From Mucilaginibacter mali (GTDB taxonomy: Bacteria > Bacteroidota > Bacteroidia > Sphingobacteriales > Sphingobacteriaceae), in NCBI RefSeq assembly GCF_013283875.1, contig NZ_CP054139.1:4216001-4280000 (forward strand): a DNA stretch of 64,000 bases. Reading direction: 5' to 3'. Made by a program: the position numbers and the translations under genes. Below, piece by piece: positions 42,436-49,287 of the stretch (position 1 is the stretch's first letter; each line of letters begins with the position of its first letter). The notes under the pieces are model-generated. The model saw only the letters and a list, made by a program, of their open reading frames with translations. It searched no databases and was not told the DNA's origin.

Positions 42436-43188
42436 TTAGTCTTCCCTTATCTCCGTCTCCCCTGCCGGCGGCATCAAATGCGCAAATTTTTCCCAGAAGC
42501 CATCCTTAGGCAATGGCGCGGTAACTTCAACCGGTTCTTTTTTAATGGGGTGCATAAACTGTAACCTTCGCGCGTGCAGGCTAATGCTGTTATGCAGACT
42601 GCCACGCGGATAACCGTACTTATTATCGCCTACAATAGGGCAGTTTAAACTGGCCAACTGCACACGGATCTGGTGCGGGCGACCGGTTATGGGGTTTACT
42701 TCTATCAGGTAGTAACCGTTCAGTTCGCCGGCCAGGCGGTAATGCAATTCGCTGCGCAGGCTGCCTTTTACCTCGTGCCCGTGGGCGGTGGTTACATTTT
42801 TTTTAGGGTTTTTTACCAACCAGTGCACTAAATTTCCAAAAGGCGGATTGGGGCGGTTACGCACCACCGCGTAATAGGTTTTGCGCATCTGGCGGGTTTT
42901 GAAGAGTTCGTTCATCCGCTCAAGCGCCTTGCTGGTTTTAGCGAACAGGATCACGCCGCTTACAGGGCGATCCAGCCGGTGCACTACGCCTAAAAACGCG
43001 CCGTTGGGTTTATTATATTTTTTGGCAAGATACTTTTTAACTTTTTCATCAAGCGGCTCGTCGCCGGTATCATCTACCTGCACAATATCGCCCGCGCGCT
43101 TGTTTACAACAATCAGGTGATTATCCTCGTAAAGCACATCATCATCGGTAATAGGGCCCGATGGGATGAAAGGGAGTCTTTTGTTCAT
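42436..43188 (-). CDS. RluA-family pseudouridine synthase
   Basis: A 250-residue RNA pseudouridine synthase of the RluA/RluC/RluD family, which isomerises uridines in rRNA or tRNA. The catalytic Asp lies in VVHRLDRPVSGVILFAKT, and GRPHQIRVQLAS and GDNKYGYP are conserved. It lacks an N-terminal S4 domain, so it is a short, RluA-like form; the target position cannot be stated. It is cytosolic and stands alone. A paired repeat occupies the 5' flank. Confidence 0.93.
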   Translation of the reverse strand: MNKRLPFIPSGPITDDDVLYEDNHLIVVNKRAGDIVQVDDTGDEPLDEKVKKYLAKKYNKPNGAFLGVVHRLDRPVSGVILFAKTSKALERMNELFKTRQMRKTYYAVVRNRPNPPFGNLVHWLVKNPKKNVTTAHGHEVKGSLRSELHYRLAGELNGYYLIEVNPITGRPHQIRVQLASLNCPIVGDNKYGYPRGSLHNSISLHARRLQFMHPIKKEPVEVTAPLPKDGFWEKFAHLMPPAGETEIRED

Positions 43189-43189
43189 A

Positions 43190-43265
43190 GTTCATGGTTG
43201 ATAGTTCATAGAATACGCCATTGGGCTAAGAATGTTTGCACGGCCATGAACTATCAACCATGAAC
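43190..43265. repeat. GTTCATGGTTGATAGTTCAT hairpin repeat, family H
   Basis: 20-bp perfect inverted arms lie at 43190-43209 and 43246-43265 with a 36-nt centre. It separates the RluA gene from panB. Confidence 0.8.
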
Positions 43266-43277
43266 CATGAACTGATC

Positions 43278-44093
43278 TTAATACTGCTCCTTATCACTCG
43301 GGAAATCCGTAGCCTTTACATCGCTTACGTAGCCTTTTATCGCCTCGTTCATCACATCGTACAAATTGGCGTACTGGCGTAAAAAGCGTGGTGTAAAACC
43401 TTTGTTAATACCCAGCATATCATGTATTACCAGTACCTGCCCGCTGCAATGCTTGCCGGCGCCAATGCCAATGGTAGGGATCTGCAGGCTGTCGGTTACT
43501 TCTTTGGCCAGCGCGGCGGGTATCTTTTCCAGCACAGTAGCAAAGCAACCCAACTCCTGGAGTTTCAGCGCGTCCTCACGAAGCTTTTGTGCTTCGGCCT
43601 CCTGCTTGGCGCGTACGGTATAGGTGCCAAATTTATATATCGATTGCGGTGTCAGGCCCAAATGCCCCATAACAGGGATGCCGGCTGCTAATATCCTGCT
43701 TACCGATTCGGCTATTTCCAGGCCGCCTTCCAGCTTTACGCCATGCGCGCCGGCCTCTTTCATAATACGGATAGCCGAGTTCAACGCCTCTTTTGAGTTA
43801 CCCTGGTACGAGCCAAAAGGCAGATCGACAATAACCAGCGAACGTTTGGCCGCGCGTACAACCGATGACGCGTGATAGATCATCTGATCAAGCGTTATGG
43901 GCAGCGTGGTCTCGTGCCCGGCCATCACGTTTGATGCTGAGTCGCCTACCAGTATCACGTCGATACCCGCGTCATCCACCACCGTGGCCATCGAATAATC
44001 GTAGGCGGTTAGCATAGCTATCTTCTCGCCACGGTTCTTCATTTCCTGTAAAACGTGGGTGGTAATGCGCTTAACTTCCTTGTGTACTGACAT
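43278..44093 (-). CDS. panB: 3-methyl-2-oxobutanoate hydroxymethyltransferase
   Basis: The 271-residue first enzyme of pantothenate synthesis, which adds a hydroxymethyl group from methylene-THF to alpha-ketoisovalerate. The motifs ITMLTAYDYSMA-like (IAMLTAYDYSMATVVDDAGID), LVGDSASNVMAGHETT, the substrate-binding KLEGG and GHLGLTPQS, and GAGKHCSGQVLV are all present. Length is typical for PanB. No panC is adjacent. It is divergent from carA; a CAAAGGTG sequence (plus strand, about 44114) is a near match to a minus-strand -7 element. Confidence 0.96.
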   Translation of the reverse strand: MSVHKEVKRITTHVLQEMKNRGEKIAMLTAYDYSMATVVDDAGIDVILVGDSASNVMAGHETTLPITLDQMIYHASSVVRAAKRSLVIVDLPFGSYQGNSKEALNSAIRIMKEAGAHGVKLEGGLEIAESVSRILAAGIPVMGHLGLTPQSIYKFGTYTVRAKQEAEAQKLREDALKLQELGCFATVLEKIPAALAKEVTDSLQIPTIGIGAGKHCSGQVLVIHDMLGINKGFTPRFLRQYANLYDVMNEAIKGYVSDVKATDFPSDKEQY

Positions 44094-44130
44094 AGCGGTA
44101 GGGTTTGTTGCTGCAAAGGTGCAATTTTAT

Positions 44131-44214
44131 GTGCAGATGTGCGAATATGCAGATATGCAAATAATTGTTTAGGTATCGTCATATTTAATTATTTGCACAT
44201 TCGCACATCTGCAC
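44131..44214. repeat. TGTGCAGATGTGCGAAT hairpin repeat, family G
   Basis: Perfect 16-bp arms GTGCAGATGTGCGAAT (44131-44146) and its inverse (44199-44214), with AAATAATT/AATTATTT as an inner pair. Parts of the same sequence occur at about 53771-53812 and 60018-60058. Confidence 0.8.
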
Positions 44215-44215
44215 A

Positions 44216-44247
44216 CTTGCACATCAAAAACAAAAACCGTACTTTTG
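44216..44247 (+). promoter_or_regulatory. carA promoter
   Basis: CTTG (44216-44219), 20 nt, TACTTTTG (44240-44247): an exact -7 with a one-mismatch -33 that borders the family G repeat. Confidence 0.55.
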
Positions 44248-44252
44248 CGGCC

Positions 44253-44354
44253 GTGAAATACGAATTAACAAGTCATACTTCACCTGCCCATTTTACGGAA
44301 AGCACTCCAGCCAAACCGGCCCAATATCCATTTTTAAATTTTTTAGCAAAATGA
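44253..44354 (+). CDS. Candidate 33-codon leader peptide overlapping carA
   Basis: A GTG-initiated frame begins about 6 nt after the -7 element, near the predicted transcript start, and runs 33 codons (starting VKYELTSHTSPA, ending YPFLNFLAK). Its TGA overlaps the carA ATG (ATGA), so ribosomes could pass directly to carA. No known attenuator is recognised, and the frame may be a chance open stretch. If real, it would be a leaderless upstream ORF coupling carA translation. Confidence 0.35.
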   Translation: MKYELTSHTSPAHFTESTPAKPAQYPFLNFLAK

Positions 44355-45451
44355 CGAATTACACCAAACTTCCGGCTGTATTATTACTTGACGACGGCAC
44401 CGTTTTTCACGGAAAGGCCGCAGGCAAAATTGGTACCACCACCGGCGAAATTTGTTTTAATACGGGCATGACCGGTTACCAGGAGGTATTTACCGATCCA
44501 TCGTACTTTGGCCAGATCATGGTTGCCACCAACTCGCACATTGGCAACTACGGTGTTAACCACGACGAGGTGGAGTCTGAAAAAATACAGATAGCCGGCC
44601 TGGTTTGTAAAAACTATAATATCGCCTACAGCCGTAAACAGGCCGATGGTTCTATCCAGGATTACTTCCAGCAGCAAAACATCGTATCGATATCTGATAT
44701 CGATACGCGCGAACTGGTACGCCACATCCGCGATAAAGGTGCCATGAACGCCATCATCTCGTCTGAGATACTGGATATAGATGAGCTTAAGACTAAACTT
44801 GCCGAAGTACCTTCAATGGACGGGCTTGAACTATCATCGCAAGTGTCAACTACCGAAACTTATACTTTTGGCGATGAAAGCGCTCCCCTGCGTGTGGCCG
44901 TGCTTGACCTTGGTGTAAAGAAAAACATCCTGCGTAACTTTAGCGACCGCGGCGTATACGCCAAAGTATATCCTGCTAAAACTACTTATGCCGAAATGGA
45001 GGCCGACCTTGCCCCTAACGGATACTTTATCAGCAACGGCCCCGGCGATCCTGCCGCTATGCCTTATGCTATTGAAACCGTGAAGGAGATCTTAAAAGCC
45101 GATAAGCCAATGTTTGGTATTTGCCTTGGCCACCAATTACTGGCTTTGGCTAACGATATCCCAACTCAAAAAATGTTTAATGGCCACCGCGGTTTAAACC
45201 ACCCGGTAAAAAACATTATTAAAAATCATTGCGAGGTAACATCGCAAAACCATGGTTTTGGTGTGGTGCCTGAAGCTGTTCGCGCATCAGACAAGGTAGA
45301 GATCACCCATATTAACCTTAATGACCAATCGATAGAAGGTATCCGTGTGAAAGATAAAAAAGCCTTCTCGGTGCAATATCACCCTGAATCATCTCCGGGC
45401 CCTCACGATTCGCGCTACCTGTTTGATGATTTTGTGGAAATGATCAAATAA
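44351..45451 (+). CDS. carA: Carbamoyl-phosphate synthase small subunit
   Basis: The 366-residue glutaminase subunit that supplies ammonia for carbamoyl phosphate in arginine and pyrimidine synthesis. The N-terminal CPSase domain (FNTGMTGYQEVFTDPSY) is followed by a class I glutamine amidotransferase with the nucleophile Cys in MFGICLGHQLLA and the His-Glu pair in VQYHPESSPGPHD. Full length. carB is not adjacent within the window. The leader is about 100 nt and contains a 33-codon frame overlapping the start. A terminator follows 36 nt after the stop. Confidence 0.97.
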   Translation: MTNYTKLPAVLLLDDGTVFHGKAAGKIGTTTGEICFNTGMTGYQEVFTDPSYFGQIMVATNSHIGNYGVNHDEVESEKIQIAGLVCKNYNIAYSRKQADGSIQDYFQQQNIVSISDIDTRELVRHIRDKGAMNAIISSEILDIDELKTKLAEVPSMDGLELSSQVSTTETYTFGDESAPLRVAVLDLGVKKNILRNFSDRGVYAKVYPAKTTYAEMEADLAPNGYFISNGPGDPAAMPYAIETVKEILKADKPMFGICLGHQLLALANDIPTQKMFNGHRGLNHPVKNIIKNHCEVTSQNHGFGVVPEAVRASDKVEITHINLNDQSIEGIRVKDKKAFSVQYHPESSPGPHDSRYLFDDFVEMIK

Positions 45452-45487
45452 GGTAAAAGGATAAAGGCGAAAGCTGAAAGGTTTTTG

Positions 45488-45516
45488 AAAGGCGAAGTGT
45501 TTAACATTTCGCCTTT
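45488..45516 (+). terminator. carA terminator
   Basis: Stem AAAGGCGAAGTGT (45488-45500) with 45504-45516 (one G-T pair), loop TTA, then two further T. It lies between convergent genes. Confidence 0.75.
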
Positions 45517-45542
45517 TTGATTGTACACTGGCAGTTACGAAA

Positions 45543-46301
45543 TCAATCGTTAGTTGTTTTATGCCATAATCTATGCCAGGCCAGGTTAAAGGCAATCACT
45601 ACGTGATTAAACAGCGTAGGTATCAACCCATAATGCCGCTTCATAATATCAAAACGCTCCTGCAAGCTTTGGCGGTGCCGGGCTTTCGACATCCCTCCAA
45701 CCAGGTATTTGGCTACATAACCATCAACCTTGACAATCTTCCTTGCTTTCTTAGCTGCGCGGATGATCCAGTCGATATCGGAACTTAACTGGTAACGGCG
45801 ATCGTATGGATCGGCCAGCGAGCGGCGGATATAAATGGCCTGGTGGCTCACGCTCATACCATAATTAAAGCTTCGCCAGGTAAAATTATCGGGCGCTTTA
45901 TGCCGGCGCTGCCCAAGGCTTTGCAGCTCGTCGTTTATCATTTCGGTCTCGCCATAATAAATATCGGCATTGGGCGCGGTAGCAAAAACGTTGACAACGG
46001 TGGTGTTATCGTAAAACTCGTCGCCGCTGTTCATAAATATTACGTAATCGCCGGTGGCGGCAGCAAGGCCCTTGTTCATGGCATCGTAAATACCCTCGTC
46101 CTTTTCGCTGATGAGTTTGCTTATTTGATCACGGTATTTGGTTATCACATCCAGCGTGCCATCGTGCGATAAACCATCCACCACAATATATTCCATATGC
46201 GGATAGCTTTGGTTAACAACCGAAAGCATCGTGCGTTCGATATCGTGCACGTTGTTGTAAACAATAGTAATAACCGATAAAACAGGATTTGGAACCGCCA
46301 T
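45543..46301 (-). CDS. Glycosyltransferase family 2
   Basis: A 252-residue GT-A-fold glycosyltransferase. SVITIVYNNVHDIERTMLSVVNQ is the nucleotide-sugar binding start, and the DxD-type motif region includes VIFMNSGDEF. It resembles the transferases that add single sugars in exopolysaccharide or O-antigen synthesis; donor and acceptor are not known. The C-terminal hydrophobic-basic segment suggests peripheral membrane contact. Its start overlaps the stop of the upstream glycosyltransferase by 1 nt (TAATG), so the two are coupled. Confidence 0.92.
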   Translation of the reverse strand: MAVPNPVLSVITIVYNNVHDIERTMLSVVNQSYPHMEYIVVDGLSHDGTLDVITKYRDQISKLISEKDEGIYDAMNKGLAAATGDYVIFMNSGDEFYDNTTVVNVFATAPNADIYYGETEMINDELQSLGQRRHKAPDNFTWRSFNYGMSVSHQAIYIRRSLADPYDRRYQLSSDIDWIIRAAKKARKIVKVDGYVAKYLVGGMSKARHRQSLQERFDIMKRHYGLIPTLFNHVVIAFNLAWHRLWHKTTND

Positions 46302-47563
46302 TAATATTCGAGTAACGAGCGGTAAAGTTCGGTATATTTTTCGGCAACTATCTCATTGCTGAAGTTTACCAGCACTTTATTACGGGCGTTAGTGGCTAAT
46401 ACCGAAGCCAGGGGATTATCCAGCACAAAGCGGATGCCCGCCGCAAAATCAGCGCCCGATTTATATTCGGCAAGATAGCCGTTTTGCATGTGGTCTACCA
46501 TATCGGGGATGCCGCCGGTATTAAAGGCAACCACTGGCGTTCCGCAGGATAGTGCCTCCATCACCGTATTGGGCAGGTTATCCTCGATAGCCGGGGTCAC
46601 GAAAACATCGGCGAGACTGTACAGTTCAGCAATATCCTGTTGTGAGGTAAGGATGCCGATATCGTGAACCTTAAAAGGCAGCATTGCCAAATCGAAACTT
46701 TTATTTTTACCAAATACCACGATATCTACTTCATCGCTGTGGGTTTTACGCAGATCGTTAAGCGCTTCCACCAGGTAGGCCATACCCTTGCGGCGGTCCA
46801 GGATATTGGCGGCACCGAAAAGGATGATCTTTTTATCAGTACCGACATTCCACTTCACACGCAATGCGTCGTTATCCATCGGCAAAAACATTTCGGTATC
46901 GATAGGATTAGGAATGGTCTCTATCCGGTAACCTTGCAGCAGCGAACTGGTGCGTGCCACATCGGCCAGCCAGTGGCTGCAGGTTACAAAAACAACGCTG
47001 TCCGGATCGGAAAACAGGTGCATCTTGCGTTGCCAGCCTTTGTTGGATATGTCCTTGGCCTCGGGATCTCTCAACATCCAGCAATGGCCGCACTGGTGCA
47101 GGTAATGATCGCAATCGCCGGCATAATGGCAGCCTCCGGTAAAAGTCCACATATCGTGCAGGGTCCATACTACAGGTTTACCCATGCGGCTTAACGCTAT
47201 CAGGTTATTGATGGATTGAAAGCCCTGGCTGGTCCAATGCAGGTGCAGCAGATCGGCAGCGGTCACCAATTGGTGATCCGATATATCGGTGCCGGTATTG
47301 GCGGTAGAGAACGCAAAGCGCACCGCTTTGCTATCGGCATTAAATATGATAAACGGGACGCGCTCGGCATAAAAATTATATTTTGCCTGCAATTTGCTCC
47401 ATAGGCCCCGGATGGTTGAAGTTACGCGCTCATCGCCGGTTTTTTTATCCTGTACCAGCAAATTAGCATCTACCTTATTTTGCCGCAGGGCTTTTAAAAG
47501 GCGCATACAAGCGGCAGGAGCACCACCTCCGGCATCGGATGTATTAATAAGCGTAACTTTCAT
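46301..47563 (-). CDS. Glycosyltransferase family 1/4
   Basis: A 420-residue GT-B-fold transferase. The N-terminal acceptor domain (INTSDAGGGAPAACMRLLKAL, LLHLHWTSQGF) is followed by the C-terminal donor domain with FGAANILDRRKGM, and the E-x7-E-like motif region in VTPAIEDNLPNTVMEALSCG followed by TPVVAFNTGGIPDMV. It is of the type that extends cell-surface polysaccharides. Translationally coupled to the family 2 transferase downstream. Together with the divergently encoded acyltransferase and methyltransferase, it forms a small surface-glycan locus. Confidence 0.92.
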   Translation of the reverse strand: MKVTLINTSDAGGGAPAACMRLLKALRQNKVDANLLVQDKKTGDERVTSTIRGLWSKLQAKYNFYAERVPFIIFNADSKAVRFAFSTANTGTDISDHQLVTAADLLHLHWTSQGFQSINNLIALSRMGKPVVWTLHDMWTFTGGCHYAGDCDHYLHQCGHCWMLRDPEAKDISNKGWQRKMHLFSDPDSVVFVTCSHWLADVARTSSLLQGYRIETIPNPIDTEMFLPMDNDALRVKWNVGTDKKIILFGAANILDRRKGMAYLVEALNDLRKTHSDEVDIVVFGKNKSFDLAMLPFKVHDIGILTSQQDIAELYSLADVFVTPAIEDNLPNTVMEALSCGTPVVAFNTGGIPDMVDHMQNGYLAEYKSGADFAAGIRFVLDNPLASVLATNARNKVLVNFSNEIVAEKYTELYRSLLEY

Positions 47564-47618
47564 GCAGACAGGTGTGCTATATTGGCGACAATTATAATAA
47601 TTATAAAAATGAAAATTT

Positions 47619-47626
47619 TACTTTTG
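47619..47626 (+). promoter_or_regulatory. -7 element of the acyltransferase gene
   Basis: TACTTTTG fits TAnnTTTG, 46 nt before the ATG. No -33 TTTG was found at the expected position. Confidence 0.4.
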
Positions 47627-47672
47627 ATGTTTGGTATTTATAATAGTTAAAAAACACAACCACCACGAATAA

Positions 47673-48197
47673 ATGGGCTTTTTTACTTACTTGTTCCAGG
47701 ACTGGCGCGCTAACCGGGGTAACCCCAAAGGCAAACTGGTGATGCTGATGTTTCGCCTGGTGCAGTATGTAAACCAGTATACGGTGTTAAAGATCATCTT
47801 TATCCCTTACCTCATCTGGTACCGTTTTTTTGTAGAATGGTGCCTGTGTATTGAGTTACCGCGCAAACTAACCATAGGCAAAGGGCTGATATTGTATCAC
47901 GGCCAGGCGCTGGTGGTGAACTTTAAAACCGTAATTGGCGATAATTGCGTGCTGCGTAATTCGGTAACCATTGGCCACAAAAAACTGGCTGACGGCAGCA
48001 TGAGCGCCGCGCCGCGCATTGGTAACAATGTAGATATTGGGGCTAATGTGTGTATCATCGGCGATATTACTATTGGCGATAACGTGGTGATAGGCGCCGG
48101 GAGCGTGGTGGTGAAGGACATACCATCTAACTGTGTGATGGTGGGGAACCCGGCGAGACCCCTCCCCAACCCCTCCCGGGAAGGAGAGGGGCTTTAA
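47673..48197 (+). CDS. Hexapeptide-repeat acyltransferase (serine acetyltransferase/WcaB-like)
   Basis: A 174-residue left-handed beta-helix acyltransferase. A hydrophobic N-terminal part is followed by hexapeptide repeats (IGKGLILYHGQALVV, VIGDNCVLRNSVTIGHKKL, IGNNVDIGANVCIIGDITIGDNVVIGAGSVV) and the usual VMVGNPAR. The active-site His is probably in LYHGQ or TIGHK. Such enzymes O-acetylate sugars or serine; the glycan context favours a sugar. The last residues (RPLPNPSREGEGL) are encoded by a family C dispersed repeat that has replaced the native 3' end, so the stop is supplied by the repeat. Confidence 0.88.
   Translation: MGFFTYLFQDWRANRGNPKGKLVMLMFRLVQYVNQYTVLKIIFIPYLIWYRFFVEWCLCIELPRKLTIGKGLILYHGQALVVNFKTVIGDNCVLRNSVTIGHKKLADGSMSAAPRIGNNVDIGANVCIIGDITIGDNVVIGAGSVVVKDIPSNCVMVGNPARPLPNPSREGEGL
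48160..48197. repeat. CCCCTCCCC/GGGGAGAGGGG repeat (family C) forming the 3' end of the acyltransferase gene
   Basis: CCCTCCCCAACCCCTCCC followed by GGGAAGGAGAGGGGCTTTAA. The same C-rich arm, G-rich arm and CTTTA occur at 19858-19894; here the terminal TAA is the stop codon of the gene. Confidence 0.7.
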
Positions 48198-48216
48198 GAA
48201 GCATTGCGGCCGTAGA

Positions 48217-48354
48217 CTCACCCGATCTACGCTGCGCTGGACCACCCTCTCTTCGCTGCGCGAAAAGAGGGAATAAGATTTCGGATACTGCTCCTGCCCT
48301 CTTTCCGCGCAGCGAAGAGAGGGCAGGGGAGTGAAACGATGTCGGGGGTGAGTA
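48217..48354 (+). repeat. Dispersed cruciform repeat, family B
   Basis: ACTCACCCGATCTACG at the left and GTCGGGGGTGAGTA at the right, with both sub-hairpins and the central GGATACTGCTCCTGCCC. It lies 19 nt after the acyltransferase stop and upstream of the methyltransferase. Confidence 0.85.
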
Positions 48355-48380
48355 GATAGGGTGATAAGTAAATTGAATTG

Positions 48381-49124
48381 ATGCAAAACTTAACAGACCG
48401 TAATTTTTGGAAGGCTTTTTGGGAATCGAAAAAAGACCTGATATTCCCTATTAAGCCCGATTACTATTTCGGGGAGATAATGGGCAAGCTGATAGCCGAA
48501 AAAGGCGTAAAGAACGCTATTGAACTGGGCGGCTTCCCCGGTTATTATTCCACCTATCTTAAGAAATACCAAAAGCTGGACACTACGCTGTTCGATTATT
48601 ATATCGACGAGGATATTATTAACCGCTTGCTGGAGCGCAATGGATTGAAACCCGGCGATATCCACATTATCGAATCGGACCTGTTTAATTACAAAGTAGA
48701 GCAGCCTTACGATATGGTTTGCTCATTCGGTTTGATAGAACATTTTAGCGATACGAAGGATATCATCAGCCGCCACCTGCAATTTTTAAAACCCGGCGGG
48801 GTGCTGTTCATCACCCTACCAAACTTTAAAGGCGTTAACGGTTGGGTGCAGCGCAATTTCGATCGCAGCAATTACGATAAGCACTTTATTGAAAGTATGG
48901 ATCTGCCGCGCCTTTCTGCCATCTGTAAAGAGTTAGGCCTGAAAGAGGTAGAATCATTCTATCACGGTAAGTTCTCAGTATGGCTGGAGAACCGTGCCGA
49001 GCAGAATGCTGTAGTGAAAGGGCTGGTAAAAACCATATGGCTGGCCGGAAAAGTATTCACAAAAGCGGTACCTGTTGAAACAAAGGTGTTTTCGCCATAT
49101 ATTGTATTGAAAGCAATTAAGTAA
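48381..49124 (+). CDS. Class I SAM-dependent methyltransferase
   Basis: A 247-residue Rossmann-fold methyltransferase. Motif I is IELGGFPGYYSTYL (a variant of ExGxGxG), with the acidic post-I region LFDYYID and motif IV VCSFGLIEHFSD, then FLKPGGVLFITLPN, typical of methyltransferase type 11/12 enzymes. The substrate is unknown; the neighbouring glycosyltransferases suggest a sugar or lipid-linked intermediate. The ATG at 48381 was chosen over the TTG three bases upstream. A family B repeat lies 26 nt upstream and a strong terminator 36 nt downstream. Confidence 0.88.
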   Translation: MQNLTDRNFWKAFWESKKDLIFPIKPDYYFGEIMGKLIAEKGVKNAIELGGFPGYYSTYLKKYQKLDTTLFDYYIDEDIINRLLERNGLKPGDIHIIESDLFNYKVEQPYDMVCSFGLIEHFSDTKDIISRHLQFLKPGGVLFITLPNFKGVNGWVQRNFDRSNYDKHFIESMDLPRLSAICKELGLKEVESFYHGKFSVWLENRAEQNAVVKGLVKTIWLAGKVFTKAVPVETKVFSPYIVLKAIK

Positions 49125-49160
49125 ATTGCGGCGGGACAGTCGCGATTATATCATAATAAC

Positions 49161-49196
49161 CACAAGGCCGTCCGTTAACCAACGGACGGCCTTGTG
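49161..49196 (+). terminator. Terminator after the methyltransferase gene
   Basis: A perfect 16-bp stem (CACAAGGCCGTCCGTT, 49161-49176, with 49181-49196), loop AACC, then CGTTTAAAA. Confidence 0.75.
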
Positions 49197-49287
49197 CGTT
49201 TAAAATATTCAGCATCCAGTGTAATAATCGGGCTGCGGGATTGTCTCACTTATATCAAAAAGAAAAAACTTTATTAACTCATTTTCT

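Noticed and set aside
46664..47194. 176-residue plus-strand frame opposite the glycosyltransferase
   Set aside because: Antisense to a clear GT-B transferase and without known motifs.
47868..48386. 172-residue minus-strand frame across the acyltransferase 3' end and the family B repeat
   Set aside because: It spans a repeat element and the antisense of a hexapeptide-repeat gene.
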